Assembly (NCBI GenBank): GCA_021740905.1 | Contig: JAIOYV010000014.1 | Span: 24,009-88,008, forward strand | Reading direction: 5' to 3' | Length of the DNA stretch: 64,000 nt | Source of the DNA: Bacteroidales bacterium | GTDB lineage: Bacteria; Bacteroidota; Bacteroidia; Bacteroidales; M50B96 | Shown: positions 1 to 8,467 of the stretch, one piece after another | Layout: each line of letters starts with the position of its first letter | How positions within the stretch are numbered: the stretch's first letter is position 1 | Made by a program: the position numbers and the translations under genes | Notes under the pieces: model-generated | Seen by the model: only the letters and a program-made list of their open reading frames with translations | The model's database searches: none | Told to the model about the DNA's origin: nothing

Positions 1-1368
1 ATTGAGTTGAAAATCTTTCGGGTTTTCAAATAATATATCCAATATCTGAAGGTTGCTTAAGCTATCGTTTATATTTAACTCATTAAAAAGCTGTTCCTTC
101 TCCTCTTGGGTTAAACAGAATTTTTCCTTAGTAAGGACATTCCTGTATTCGAGATTATGTAAAATCTGCCATATTTTGAATTCTTGAAATAGGGGAGATG
201 ATTTTGGGATTGTCTTATGGTGTTTTTCAAATTCACAATGTGCTATCAGGTGCTTTTGCGATTTTAGCCTTCGTTGATAGAAAATAATAATATCACGAAT
301 TTCTTTCTTCAACTCAGTGGTCAATTCTGGATGGTGCTTTTGTTGGATTTCCCAGATGGTCTCAAACTCATCCAGATAGTCCTGTCGATAAAAAACCTGG
401 TTTCTTAACCTGGCATGTGGGTTCTCTTCAAGTTGGTTAAATTGATATTCTCCAACTGTTTGTTTTGTAAAGTAAAGTTCTTTGCTGCGGTCGCTAATGG
501 CTCCCAAATAACCGGATGATTGATTCTTTTGGTTGTTAATTTCTTGAAGTACAATTGCCAGTAATTCTAAATCTATCTTCTCTGATAAAGCTGCAACTCT
601 CAATCGGTATTTTTCAATGCGTTGTTCATTTATTTTACCGTTTAACTTAATGCCAACAATATTAAATGGGTCTTTACAAATAGCCCAGGTCTGGGTTTTA
701 TTTTTATCTAATAAGTCATCTTTAAGTTTTTTACTTAAAATTTCGAGATAGTATTTCTTTTGAGTTCCCCAAACTTTGTCAAACTCATTTTGGAGGTCGG
801 AACGATAAAAATCAGGTACATGTTTCTTGCCTGATTTTAACAACTCGAATACATATTGTCCTGGGGTAATGTCCTTATCATACAATATCTTTGCTACATC
901 CATCCCTTCAATCGCAGTTCCCTCATCTTCCGATTTTGCTTTCCTACTACTTTTGTATCCCCTCTTTTTATTAATCATTAGAAGGACTTTGGCAAATTCT
1001 TCTTTCGATATTTTATCCCTTGCCGCATTTGCTCTTAGCCTGTGAGTAGTGAAAGTGGATCCTTTTCCTTCTTCAGCCAAGACACATCCATCCTTGATAA
1101 AACCTGATGATTTTAGGATTTCTACCAAGGCATCCCGCCTTTGTTGATATCGGTCAAGGTTTCGTCTTGCTCCCCGCTTTAAAGTTCTATCAGCATTTAC
1201 AGATGTTGCCTTTCCTTTCAGGAAATCGCCTTCCTCATCAGTTGTGAGCGGAATTACACGAACCCCTAATTTAATAATCTCCGACTTCTCTGTATCGTTC
1301 TCTGCTTCTTTAACAAAGCCCCAACCAATACTTGTGGTCCCCAAATCCAGTCCTAATATTTTTTTCAT
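1..1368 (-). CDS. cas9: Cas9 endonuclease, type II-C, N-terminal part (runs off left edge)
   Basis: This is the first 456 codons of an RNA-guided DNA nuclease, read on the minus strand from ATG at 1368-1366; the frame is still open at base 1. The start LGLDLGTTSIGWG is the RuvC-I motif, with the catalytic Asp at residue 8. Residues about 61-84 (RTLKRGARRNLDRYQQRR) are the arginine-rich bridge helix. It is followed by a conserved stretch containing INKKRGYKSSRK and by REC-lobe sequence with FYQRRLKSQKHLI. The HNH and RuvC-II/III parts lie outside the window. The motifs and the matching tracrRNA just upstream fit Bacteroidota type II-C Cas9, which is usually about 1400 residues. cas1, cas2 and the array would be expected beyond the left edge. 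Confidence 0.96.
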   Translation of the reverse strand, partial: MKKILGLDLGTTSIGWGFVKEAENDTEKSEIIKLGVRVIPLTTDEEGDFLKGKATSVNADRTLKRGARRNLDRYQQRRDALVEILKSSGFIKDGCVLAEEGKGSTFTTHRLRANAARDKISKEEFAKVLLMINKKRGYKSSRKAKSEDEGTAIEGMDVAKILYDKDITPGQYVFELLKSGKKHVPDFYRSDLQNEFDKVWGTQKKYYLEILSKKLKDDLLDKNKTQTWAICKDPFNIVGIKLNGKINEQRIEKYRLRVAALSEKIDLELLAIVLQEINNQKNQSSGYLGAISDRSKELYFTKQTVGEYQFNQLEENPHARLRNQVFYRQDYLDEFETIWEIQQKHHPELTTELKKEIRDIIIFYQRRLKSQKHLIAHCEFEKHHKTIPKSSPLFQEFKIWQILHNLEYRNVLTKEKFCLTQEEKEQLFNELNINDSLSNLQILDILFENPKDFQLN

Positions 1369-1374
1369 CTGTTC

Positions 1375-1405
1375 CTGTTTTATATTGCAATTTTATTTAT
1401 CTTCG
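1375..1405 (+). promoter_or_regulatory. Putative tracrRNA promoter
   Basis: TATCTTCG at 1398-1405 matches the Bacteroidota -7 element TAnnTTTG with one mismatch. CTG at 1375-1377, exactly 20 bases upstream, is one mismatch from the -33 TTG. Transcription would begin near 1410, at the anti-repeat. The site lies within about 40 bases of the divergent cas9 start. Confidence 0.5.
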
Positions 1406-1408
1406 TGC

Positions 1409-1487
1409 TTTGAAAGCAATTCACAATAAGGATTATTCCGTTGTGAAAACATTTAAAGCGGCCACTTCGGTGGTCGCTTTCTTTTTG
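1409..1487 (+). ncRNA. tracrRNA of the type II-C CRISPR-Cas system
   Basis: It pairs with the crRNA repeat and scaffolds Cas9. The anti-repeat TGAAAGCAATTCACAA is at 1411-1426; it complements repeats starting TTGTGAATTGCTTTCA, which as I recall is typical of Bacteroidota II-C arrays. Next is a nexus-like segment AAGGATTATTCCGTT at 1428-1442, with a GGA/TCC stem, recalling the AAGGCTAGTCCGTT nexus of the S. pyogenes RNA. The RNA ends in an 11-bp stem closed by a TTCG tetraloop and followed by T residues. It is transcribed away from cas9. No CRISPR repeat is in the window, so the repeat sequence is a prediction. Confidence 0.88.
1455..1486 (+). terminator. Intrinsic terminator of the tracrRNA
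   Basis: The stem AAAGCGGCCAC / GTGGTCGCTTT closes on a C(TTCG)G tetraloop (1455-1480) and is followed by CTTTTT. It ends the tracrRNA. Confidence 0.88.
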
Positions 1488-1500
1488 GTGTTTTATTTTT

Positions 1501-1827
1501 CAAATGTAGCGATAATCTTAATCCGTGATACCCATTAATAAATCAATCCTATCATTTATTCTCGTTCCTATTTATTAACAAGGTATAGTGTACTGGGCAA
1601 TGTTGCTTGCTTTATAGATTTGCAGGATTTTATAGTAGTGGTTGAAGTTTGCAGACAACGCTATTCCGTCAGGATAATTGTCAGAGAATTTACTCGCTTA
1701 GGATACCAAACAAACCAACTTGTTGATTATATTTCGGAAGCCGTTTATATGTCCGGTCCTTAACTTCTCCTACGCCTGCGAGGTTTAAAATAATCAATTG
1801 TCAATAATCAATAATCATTTATTTAGG
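1501..1827. other. Spacer between tracrRNA and SulP gene, no intact gene
   Basis: No convincing gene is seen. A short stretch at about 1640-1760 reads VEV..ADNAIPSG in one frame before stops. This faintly recalls the DNAIPSGNS region of YyaL/DUF255 thioredoxin-domain proteins and may be a decayed remnant. TAGATTTG at 1615-1622 fits a -7 element but has no clear partner. Confidence 0.3.
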
Positions 1828-1855
1828 TACTTTCGCGAAATTTTTCAAACAAAGC

Positions 1856-3517
1856 ATGAGCATAATATTTAAACCCAAGCTTTTCAGTATTTTGAAGGCA
1901 GGTATTGGCCGCAAGCAAATTTCGTCGGATATTTTGGCTGGTGTGGTAGTTGGCATTGTAGCACTTCCGTTGGCCATTGCCTTTGCTGTGGCATCGGGGG
2001 TTTCGCCCGAAAAGGGATTGATCACAGCCATTGTAGCCGGGTTTCTGATCTCCTTATTGGGAGGAAGCCGTGTGCAGATTGGTGGGCCAACCGGGGCCTT
2101 TGTGGTTATAGTGTATGGAATAGTAGAACAATACGGAATTGATGGGCTTATTATTTCGACCATCCTGGCGGGGATCATCCTTATCCTGTTTGGGGTTTTG
2201 CGGTTAGGGGCATTGTTGAAATATTTCCCACAACCCCTGATCGTAGGTTTTACCAGTGGCATTGCGGTGGTGATTTTTTCCACCCAGATAAAAGATGCTT
2301 TTGGGCTTGACATCCAAAAGGTGCCTGCCGATTTTATCGACAAATGGAGGCTCTACTTCGAGAATTTCAGCCATATTAATTTCTACGCACTTGGCATTAC
2401 TTTGATCACAATATTGATTACCATTTATTTCAGAAAGATAACTAAGAAGATACCAGGTTCTTTTGTAGCTATTCTTGCTATAACGGCCCTTGTACCTATT
2501 TTCGACATTCCGGTTACTACAATCGAATCGTTTTTTGGAGGCATCCCAAATTCCTTCTCCTTTACGATCCCTGATTTTGAGATTACCAACCTGCATTACT
2601 ATTTGGCACCTGCCCTGACCATCGCCTTGTTGGGGGGCATCGAATCCTTGCTTTCGGCAGTGGTTTCCGATGGGATGATCAGCGGTAAACACCGTTCGAA
2701 TACCGAACTGATTGCGCAGGGCATTGCCAATATCGTTACGCCTCTTTTTGGCGGGATACCAGCCACTGGTGCCATTGCACGGACGGCAACCAATGTGAAG
2801 AATGGGGGACGGACACCCATTGCCGGGATTGCCCATGCCATCACCCTTTTGTTGATAATGCTCTTTTTTGGGAAATGGGCAAAGCTGATCCCAATGTCGT
2901 GCCTGGCCGGTATTTTAATCGTTGTCGCTTACAATATGAGCGAGTTGCGCTCCTTCGGCTCCATTCTTCGGGGGTCGTTCTTCGATATTATTGTGCTTGT
3001 CACCACCTTCCTATTGACCATATTGGTCGACCTTACCATAGCCATCGAAATTGGGGTAGTTTTATCGGCCCTCTTGTTTATGAAACGCATGTCGGATTTG
3101 GCTGAAAAAAGGGTAAACAACATTATTGATTCCGACATTATTGAAGATTACTCCGATTTGCCTGCCGGGATTTCGATTTACGAAATAAGCGGCCCCCTTT
3201 TCTTTGCTTCAGCCCGGACATATACCGAGGTGATAAAAGAAGTTGGATTCGAAAGCCAGATACTGATCATCCGTATGAGGCATGTTTCATTCATCGACCA
3301 AACCGGGCTGCACAACTTGAAGGATACCATCAGGATTTTACAGGATCAGGGCGTATTGGTTATTCTGTCGGGGGTAAATAGAGACGTGATGAAAGATATT
3401 GCGAAAAACAATATTGCAAGCATGGTCAATAGTTCAAACATCTTCGACTCCTTCAACAGTGCTATAAATTATGCAAAAGCCAGGATCGATCAGGATGAAA
3501 TAATCCCGGTAGCTTAA
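1856..3517 (+). CDS. SulP family inorganic anion transporter with STAS domain
   Basis: This is an inner-membrane anion permease of the SLC26/SulP family. The substrate could be sulfate, bicarbonate or another anion; the sequence does not decide. Residues 1 to about 420 are hydrophobic helices with the family patterns GVVVGIVALPLAIAFAVASG and GGPTGAFVV near the start. The C-terminal 120 residues form a STAS domain, with SFIDQTGLHNL as the conserved phosphorylation-loop region. The 553 residues match the family's usual length. It stands alone, without the carbonic anhydrase that often neighbours SulP genes. TACTTTCG at 1828-1835 could be its -7 element. No strong Shine-Dalgarno sequence is seen, as is common in this phylum. 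Confidence 0.93.
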   Translation: MSIIFKPKLFSILKAGIGRKQISSDILAGVVVGIVALPLAIAFAVASGVSPEKGLITAIVAGFLISLLGGSRVQIGGPTGAFVVIVYGIVEQYGIDGLIISTILAGIILILFGVLRLGALLKYFPQPLIVGFTSGIAVVIFSTQIKDAFGLDIQKVPADFIDKWRLYFENFSHINFYALGITLITILITIYFRKITKKIPGSFVAILAITALVPIFDIPVTTIESFFGGIPNSFSFTIPDFEITNLHYYLAPALTIALLGGIESLLSAVVSDGMISGKHRSNTELIAQGIANIVTPLFGGIPATGAIARTATNVKNGGRTPIAGIAHAITLLLIMLFFGKWAKLIPMSCLAGILIVVAYNMSELRSFGSILRGSFFDIIVLVTTFLLTILVDLTIAIEIGVVLSALLFMKRMSDLAEKRVNNIIDSDIIEDYSDLPAGISIYEISGPLFFASARTYTEVIKEVGFESQILIIRMRHVSFIDQTGLHNLKDTIRILQDQGVLVILSGVNRDVMKDIAKNNIASMVNSSNIFDSFNSAINYAKARIDQDEIIPVA

Positions 3518-3535
3518 CATACAAAACCTACCACA

Positions 3536-3610
3536 GCTAAAGCTGCAAACAAAAATTTGAACGCGGATGACACGGATGATACGGATGATACGGATTTGCG
3601 CATATTTATC
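3536..3610 (+). repeat. Dispersed intergenic repeat with ACGGATGAT units, copy 1
   Basis: AGCTAAAGCTGCAAAC is followed by an A-rich stretch and about 3.5 copies of the 9-base unit ACGGATGAT (3563-3596). The same order of words recurs in reverse orientation at 5636-5741. Confidence 0.6.
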
Positions 3611-3773
3611 AAAAACGTGGAATGCCCTTTTACGATACTTTGCTTGTAAAAAACTTTGCTAAAGAAACAAAGTTTTAGGGGGTAACAACATATTTCTATT
3701 TTTGTCAAAGTAATCTAATACGACTACTTCCAAAACAAGCATATAACCAATTTTCAGGCTTTCTGAATAATTC

Positions 3774-4232
3774 TTACTGATGCTCGCCTTTTTCAGCTTC
3801 TGTATCCAACCATTCCATTAAAAGTGTTTTCATATCTTTCGACAATTTTGCATCCCCATGCATCAAAGTATACGACCACATAGGCATTTCACCTTCTTCA
3901 ATCATTTCGGAACATTCGTTTAGGATTTTCCTTTTTTTCTTTGCAGAATAGTCTGCCCAGGTTGAAAAATTGACGTGTTCGCGGCCTTCGTCTATATGGT
4001 TTTTCAACATCCACGAAACGGGTGCAATATTGGAATACCAGGGATAAACAGTTTCGTTGGAATGGCAGTCGTAGCATGAAGTTTTGAATACTTTGCCGAT
4101 TTCCATAGGAACTTGCGCGACAGTCAGATAATCTTTTTGAATATCCACTTTGGGGTTTGCTTTGTCAATCCTGAAAAATTGGATTATAATCAATACTCCA
4201 ATCACAATAAGTACAATCAATTTTGCTTTCAT
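3774..4232 (-). CDS. Haem-binding domain protein, single c-type site
   Basis: This 152-residue protein has one N-terminal membrane segment (residues about 4-20), which probably anchors it in the membrane with the rest outside. CYDCH at residues 53-57 is a CxxCH haem c attachment site. The following VYPWYSNIAPVSWMLKNH and EMPMWSYTLMHGDAKLS are typical of the Haem_bd family (PF14376), where the late Met/His region may supply the distal ligand. It is a likely small electron carrier or sensor; no partner enzyme is adjacent. It is monocistronic, facing away from the desaturase gene. Confidence 0.85.
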   Translation of the reverse strand: MKAKLIVLIVIGVLIIIQFFRIDKANPKVDIQKDYLTVAQVPMEIGKVFKTSCYDCHSNETVYPWYSNIAPVSWMLKNHIDEGREHVNFSTWADYSAKKKRKILNECSEMIEEGEMPMWSYTLMHGDAKLSKDMKTLLMEWLDTEAEKGEHQ

Positions 4233-4419
4233 AGTTTTATTTTTATTGATCTTTACTGAATTTTAAAACATAATAATCGAATTTGACGGTTCATTTAATT
4301 TCATCCAAATATAGAAATAGTTCTGGGATGGAGGGTCGTATCCATTTTTTTTCTTTTGAAATGAACAAACTAGAAAGCGGCTTGTTGTTACCCTCTGATT
4401 AACTATAAGAGGTTTGTTC

Positions 4420-4427
4420 TATTTTTG
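4420..4427 (+). promoter_or_regulatory. Possible -7 element for the desaturase gene
   Basis: TATTTTTG matches TAnnTTTG exactly, about 72 bases before the start codon. No clear -33 TTG is at the expected spacing, so the call is weak. Confidence 0.3.
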
Positions 4428-4498
4428 GGAATGGGAAGTATCCCGTATCATCTTTCCCTTAGACGGTCATAAATCACTTGCTATAATATGTTGTTTGA

Positions 4499-5605
4499 AT
4501 GAGTGTTGGTGCAGTAAAGTTTTTGAATACAAAAGATCCTGAATTTATCAATGAGTTGAGGAAGAGGGTAAATGCCTATTTTAAAGAGAAGGGGATATCG
4601 AGGTATGGTAACTGGAAAATGGTTTTGAAATCCATTGTCATGATGAGTTTGTTTCTTGTGCCTTATTTCCTTGTCCTTTTTTCGGGATGGACAAGTGATT
4701 GGCTGATGTTTGCTTTGTGGATAATGATGGGTATTGGCCTGGCCGGTATCGGTATGTCGGTAATGCATGATGCAAACCACGGCTCCTATTCTAAAAATCA
4801 AAAGCTGAATGCCATTATTGGCCATGTCATATTTTTTATCGGTGGCAGCTCGCTGACCTGGAAAATCCAGCACAATCATTTACACCACGCCTATACCAAC
4901 GTGTATGGAGCCGATGAGGATATCGAGTCGATTAAAATACTACGGTTTTCGCCCCACCAAAAACGGAGTAGCATCCATCGCTTTCAATTTATCTATGCCT
5001 GGTTTTTTTATGGCCTGATGACCTTATCACGCTATTTGATAAAAGACTACGACCAGTTGATCCATTTTAAGAAATTGGGATTGATAGAAAATGAACGCAA
5101 AAGTTTTGGCACTTTGTTTAGCCGCCTCGTAATTTCAAAAATGGTATATACATTTTTGATGCTGATACTGCCCATCATTTTTTCACCTATTGTATGGTGG
5201 CAGACCGTGCTTTTTTTCCTTGCCATGCAATTTGTCACCGGTTTTATTTTCAGTATTGTATTTCAACCGGCACACGTAATGCCCGACTCAAAATACCCTC
5301 TCCCCAACAAGGAAGGACAAATTGAAAACAACTGGGGCATCCACCAATTGATGACCACCACCAATTTTGCCCCTAAAAGCCGTATTTTTAGTTGGTTTGT
5401 GGGAGGCTTGAATTTTCAGATCGAACACCATTTGTTCCCAGCCATATCACACGTACATTACAAGAAGTTATCGGTGCTGGTAAAAAGCACAGCCCAGGAA
5501 TATGGCCTCCCCTATAACCTTCAACCCAATTTTGCCATGGCCTTATGGAATCATGGAAAGATGTTGTATATGCTGGGAAGGCCGGGGTATACTGCAAATA
5601 TTTAG
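4499..5605 (+). CDS. Fatty acid (acyl) desaturase, front-end type
   Basis: This is a membrane di-iron enzyme that puts a double bond into an acyl chain. Three histidine boxes are visible: HDANH at residues 90-94, HNHLHH at 125-130 and QIEHH at 307-311. The Gln in the third box is typical of front-end (delta-5/6-like) and DesA3/linoleoyl-CoA-type desaturases. There is no fused cytochrome b5 domain, so electrons must come from a separate carrier. Four or more hydrophobic segments (about residues 43-62, 68-88 and 205-240) give the expected topology. The 368 residues are normal length. Regiochemistry and the acyl carrier cannot be told from sequence alone. Confidence 0.9.
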   Translation: MSVGAVKFLNTKDPEFINELRKRVNAYFKEKGISRYGNWKMVLKSIVMMSLFLVPYFLVLFSGWTSDWLMFALWIMMGIGLAGIGMSVMHDANHGSYSKNQKLNAIIGHVIFFIGGSSLTWKIQHNHLHHAYTNVYGADEDIESIKILRFSPHQKRSSIHRFQFIYAWFFYGLMTLSRYLIKDYDQLIHFKKLGLIENERKSFGTLFSRLVISKMVYTFLMLILPIIFSPIVWWQTVLFFLAMQFVTGFIFSIVFQPAHVMPDSKYPLPNKEGQIENNWGIHQLMTTTNFAPKSRIFSWFVGGLNFQIEHHLFPAISHVHYKKLSVLVKSTAQEYGLPYNLQPNFAMALWNHGKMLYMLGRPGYTANI

Positions 5606-5635
5606 TTCTCGTTTGGTGGATGTTGCCCCCTCGAC

Positions 5636-5741
5636 GAAATCTGTGAAAATATGTGTTATCCGTGCTTGCCGCGCTTTTTCGGCGGTGGTCATCCGTGCTC
5701 AGATTTTTTTTTTGCTGCTTTAGCTGCTTTTAAACATTTTT
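5636..5741 (-). repeat. Dispersed intergenic repeat, copy 2 (inverted)
   Basis: Read on the minus strand this gives AGCTAAAGCAGC, an A-rich stretch, and two ACGGAT units, in the same order as the plus-strand element at 3536-3610. A GC-rich hairpin (CCGCG..CGGCGG region, 5672-5690) is inserted between the units. Confidence 0.5.
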
Positions 5742-5782
5742 TAAATCCGACTCAAGTTCATCATCATCAAGATCATTCCTAT

Positions 5783-7783
5783 TTACCCCAAGCCATTCAT
5801 ATAATTCGCCGGCACAGCATACCCGGCTTTTGCTGCCTGCTGGGCATATTCTCTGGCTTTCGCGTTGTCTTTCATCATAAAATAACACACCGAAATATTG
5901 TATAGTAGGCTGCCTTTGTCCTGTGTTAATTTCAGGGCCGCCTCGAAATCTTTAATGGCTTCGGGGTAGTTTGCCATATTGTATTTTGCCAGTCCTCGGT
6001 TTTGGAACAGGGAGGATTCAAATGGGTTTTCCTGGATCAAAAAATCATAATCGGCAATAGATTCTACGTATTTGCCTGAATACAGATAGGTATAAGCCCT
6101 GTTGATGGCCACGGCCTGTAAAGGGGCCCCAACCTCAATTGCCTTCTGAAAATCGGCCAATGCTTCGGCGTACTTCTTTTGGATGCTGAAAGTGATGCCC
6201 CGGTTCACATAGCCTTTGTATTCGGTGGGACCCATCTCAACCTGCTTGCTGTAGGCTTCGTGTGCTTTGTCTATGTCGTTCCTCATTCGGTGAATGTTGC
6301 CAATATTTCCCCACACCTGCGAATCGACCCCATTGTTGGCCACCAGCACATCGTAATCGCGCATGGCCTTATCGGGCTGGCCGTTTTGTCCATAGAAGTT
6401 TCCACGGTTTTTGTACGCCACATCCGCTGCGTGGTAGTTCTCTATGGTTTGAGTCCAAAGAGTGCCGGAGTTTTCCCACACTTTGGTTTGCTCGTGGCCA
6501 CGATAGCCAAGCCATATAGTCCAGACAGCCAACACAGCGGCTGCTCCATATTTCAGAAATTTCAGCTTTTGATCTTTGTTTTCCCAGAGGTAATTGAAAC
6601 CATAAGCCAGGATAAAAAAGAGGCCAATGTAGGGCACGTAGGTATAGCGGTCGGCCATTACGGCACGGCCCACGGTTATAAATTGCAGCACCAGGGCAAC
6701 TGTTATCAGGTAAAAGATCATCCCAAAGAAGAACACTTTCGTCTTGCGCAGGCTAATAATCGCGGCAGCTCCCAGAACCACGGCAATGCCAAGCATGGCA
6801 TAAAAATTCCAGGGAAGGCTTCCGCCATCGGTGAGGAAAGGGTAAGGATAAAAGGTTGCAAGGTTCACCGGAACAAATAAACGGGAGATGTACATCACAA
6901 AACCATAGCCTGCAAACACAAACTTGTTCCCGTAGCTTATCACGCCCTCTTTGGCTATGGCCCCCCCCGATTGTATTTCGATGGCCAATAACCCAAAATA
7001 TATAGACAAGGCCAGAAAGGGTATTTTTTCAATGATAGCCCGCTTATCGAACTTCCGCCCCTTAAAAAAGTCGACGGCAAAAAGCACCACAGGAAAAACC
7101 ACTGCCACTCCTTTCGACAAACAAGAAAGCACAAAAAACACAAAAGCGAGGAGGATAAATTGCAGCTTGTACTTGTCGAGATATTTCACATAAAAAATCA
7201 GTGCCGACAGGAAAAAGAAGGTATATAGTACATCTTTTCGTTCCGATATCCAGGCTACAGATTCAACGTGCATGGGATGGATTCCGAACAAAACGGCCAC
7301 CATGATGGCCGGAAGTATTTTCCGATAATTCAGAAAATAAATAAAAAGGAACACCAGCAAGCTGTTCAATAGGTGGAGGATAAGATTGGTGGTGTGATAG
7401 GTTTTGGCGTTGTAGCCAGGATATAGATTATCCTTCGTTTTTTTTCCTTTTGAGTCAGCTATTGAATAATCCATGGCCAGCGATAGCATGGTCAAAGGGT
7501 GATAGTTCAGCGAAACAGGGTTGTCGGTATTGAAAAAGTATTTGGCTGTTTCCAAATCAAAATTTCTCACCATTGGATTTTCGGTTACATACGTGGGGTC
7601 GTCCCAATTGGTCCAGTCGTTTTTAAGCGAGGGTTGATACACAATAAAGACGATGATGACAATAGCAGCCATGCTGGCCAAAAACTGCCAACTTGTTTTG
7701 TTCGCGACAATCTGCTTTTTTTGTTTTGTCTCCTGCACAGTTTGCTTTGCCTGTGTTTTCCTTTCAAATTTCTTTTTTGCCAT
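5783..7783 (-). CDS. GT-C-type membrane protein with C-terminal TPR repeats
   Basis: This 666-residue protein has a basic N-terminus and then about 10-12 membrane helices (residues about 30-440). The first extracytoplasmic loop carries WDDPTYVTENPMV, the acidic DD signature of GT-C glycosyltransferases of the PMT/TMTC group. From about residue 470 to the end there are five or more TPR motifs (for example NRGNFYGQNGQPDKAMRDYDV). The architecture resembles TMTC-like O-mannosyltransferases, so transfer of a lipid-linked sugar to protein is a reasonable guess, but donor and acceptor are unknown. It is monocistronic. A TPR scaffold without activity cannot be excluded. Confidence 0.78.
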   Translation of the reverse strand: MAKKKFERKTQAKQTVQETKQKKQIVANKTSWQFLASMAAIVIIVFIVYQPSLKNDWTNWDDPTYVTENPMVRNFDLETAKYFFNTDNPVSLNYHPLTMLSLAMDYSIADSKGKKTKDNLYPGYNAKTYHTTNLILHLLNSLLVFLFIYFLNYRKILPAIMVAVLFGIHPMHVESVAWISERKDVLYTFFFLSALIFYVKYLDKYKLQFILLAFVFFVLSCLSKGVAVVFPVVLFAVDFFKGRKFDKRAIIEKIPFLALSIYFGLLAIEIQSGGAIAKEGVISYGNKFVFAGYGFVMYISRLFVPVNLATFYPYPFLTDGGSLPWNFYAMLGIAVVLGAAAIISLRKTKVFFFGMIFYLITVALVLQFITVGRAVMADRYTYVPYIGLFFILAYGFNYLWENKDQKLKFLKYGAAAVLAVWTIWLGYRGHEQTKVWENSGTLWTQTIENYHAADVAYKNRGNFYGQNGQPDKAMRDYDVLVANNGVDSQVWGNIGNIHRMRNDIDKAHEAYSKQVEMGPTEYKGYVNRGITFSIQKKYAEALADFQKAIEVGAPLQAVAINRAYTYLYSGKYVESIADYDFLIQENPFESSLFQNRGLAKYNMANYPEAIKDFEAALKLTQDKGSLLYNISVCYFMMKDNAKAREYAQQAAKAGYAVPANYMNGLG

Positions 7784-7837
7784 ACTATTATCCCTTGGTG
7801 GTTTGCTTCAAAATCAATTTCAAAAGTATAAAAAAAA

Positions 7838-8050
7838 TGGATGTAAGTTCGGAGTTCAAAGTTAAGAAGTTCGGAGTTGAAAACGCATGAAGTTCGGGGT
7901 TGAAAAGTCCTGAATTATCAGGTTGAAAATTTAAAGATGCGTGGGTGCCGGTTGCTGGTTTCGGATATCGGGTTTCGATTAATTGTTGATTGTGATAAGC
8001 GTCTGGGGACAGCCGACTGAGGACTGAAAACTGCCTACTCAGAATTGTCC
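7838..8050. repeat. Mosaic of short intergenic repeats (families D, F/G and C)
   Basis: This starts with AAGTTCGGAGTTCAAAGTT-type words repeated three times, continues with GGTTGCTGGTTTCGG, and ends with GGGGAC..GACTGAGGACTGAAAACTGCC (8005-8039). The last block recurs near 46765-46800 and 60565-60600 and, on the other strand, inside a reading frame at 38288-38322. No gene is seen. Confidence 0.6.
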
Positions 8051-8194
8051 GTATACGTACAGTCAAATCATTGTTTCGGACACATTCTGAAGAGTGAAAA
8101 ATAACTAAAACCTTATTTACAAATTGGTTAAACCTACTGGCATAATTACTGTAAAATTTATGATCATTAAAAAGAAAGCTTAGACAAAAAAAAT

Positions 8195-8267
8195 ATTACC
8201 TTAATTTTAGGTAAGTATGGTTAGTTAATAGACAGAATCCCGCTTTAGAAGTGGGATTCTATTTTTT
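8195..8267 (+). ncRNA. Putative small RNA ending in an orphan intrinsic terminator
   Basis: A strong terminator lies at 8234-8267: AGAATCCCGC / GTGGGATTCT around a 7-base loop, then ATTTTTT. It is preceded by a smaller hairpin TTACCT..AGGTAA. No plus-strand gene lies upstream for 2.6 kb, so the terminator probably ends a short untranslated RNA. The only promoter-like word is TAATTTTA near 8204, which is one base off TAnnTTTG and inside the small hairpin. The RNA itself is inference. Confidence 0.4.
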
Positions 8268-8280
8268 GTGCCACGGACGC

Positions 8281-8425
8281 AATTCTGAAATCACAAATTC
8301 CTAATCCTTTCCCTGAAATCTAATTTCCCTAATTTCCCAATTTTCATCCACCGAAGCTTTAGCGAAGATGGACCTCAATCACCTAATTTCCTATTTCCTC
8401 AATCAACACATCCACATATTCCCAA
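8281..8425 (-). repeat. Intergenic repeat of family A with a family B core word
   Basis: Runs of CTAATTTCCC / CCTAATTTCC-like words (family A, minus orientation) surround CCGAAGCTTTAGCGAAG at about 8352. That core word is shared with the long family B elements at 34939 and 56240. Confidence 0.5.
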
Positions 8426-8434
8426 AATCTCTTG

Positions 8435-8442
8435 TACCTTTG
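8435..8442 (+). promoter_or_regulatory. -7 element for the amidohydrolase gene
   Basis: TACCTTTG is a perfect TAnnTTTG. Transcription would start about 20 bases before the ATG at 8468. No good -33 TTG is at 20 bases. Confidence 0.5.
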
Positions 8443-8467
8443 TTCCTGACATAATGAGATATAAAAC

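Noticed and set aside
2204..2836. Long open frame antisense to the SulP gene
   Set aside because: No family pattern; it mirrors the codon structure of the SulP gene on the other strand.
3563..3596. Direct repeats resembling a tiny CRISPR array
   Set aside because: The 9-base units are adjacent, without spacers, and do not match the predicted II-C repeat.
6179..6880. 233-codon open frame antisense to the GT-C/TPR gene
   Set aside because: Composition is typical of an antisense shadow; no domain is recognisable.
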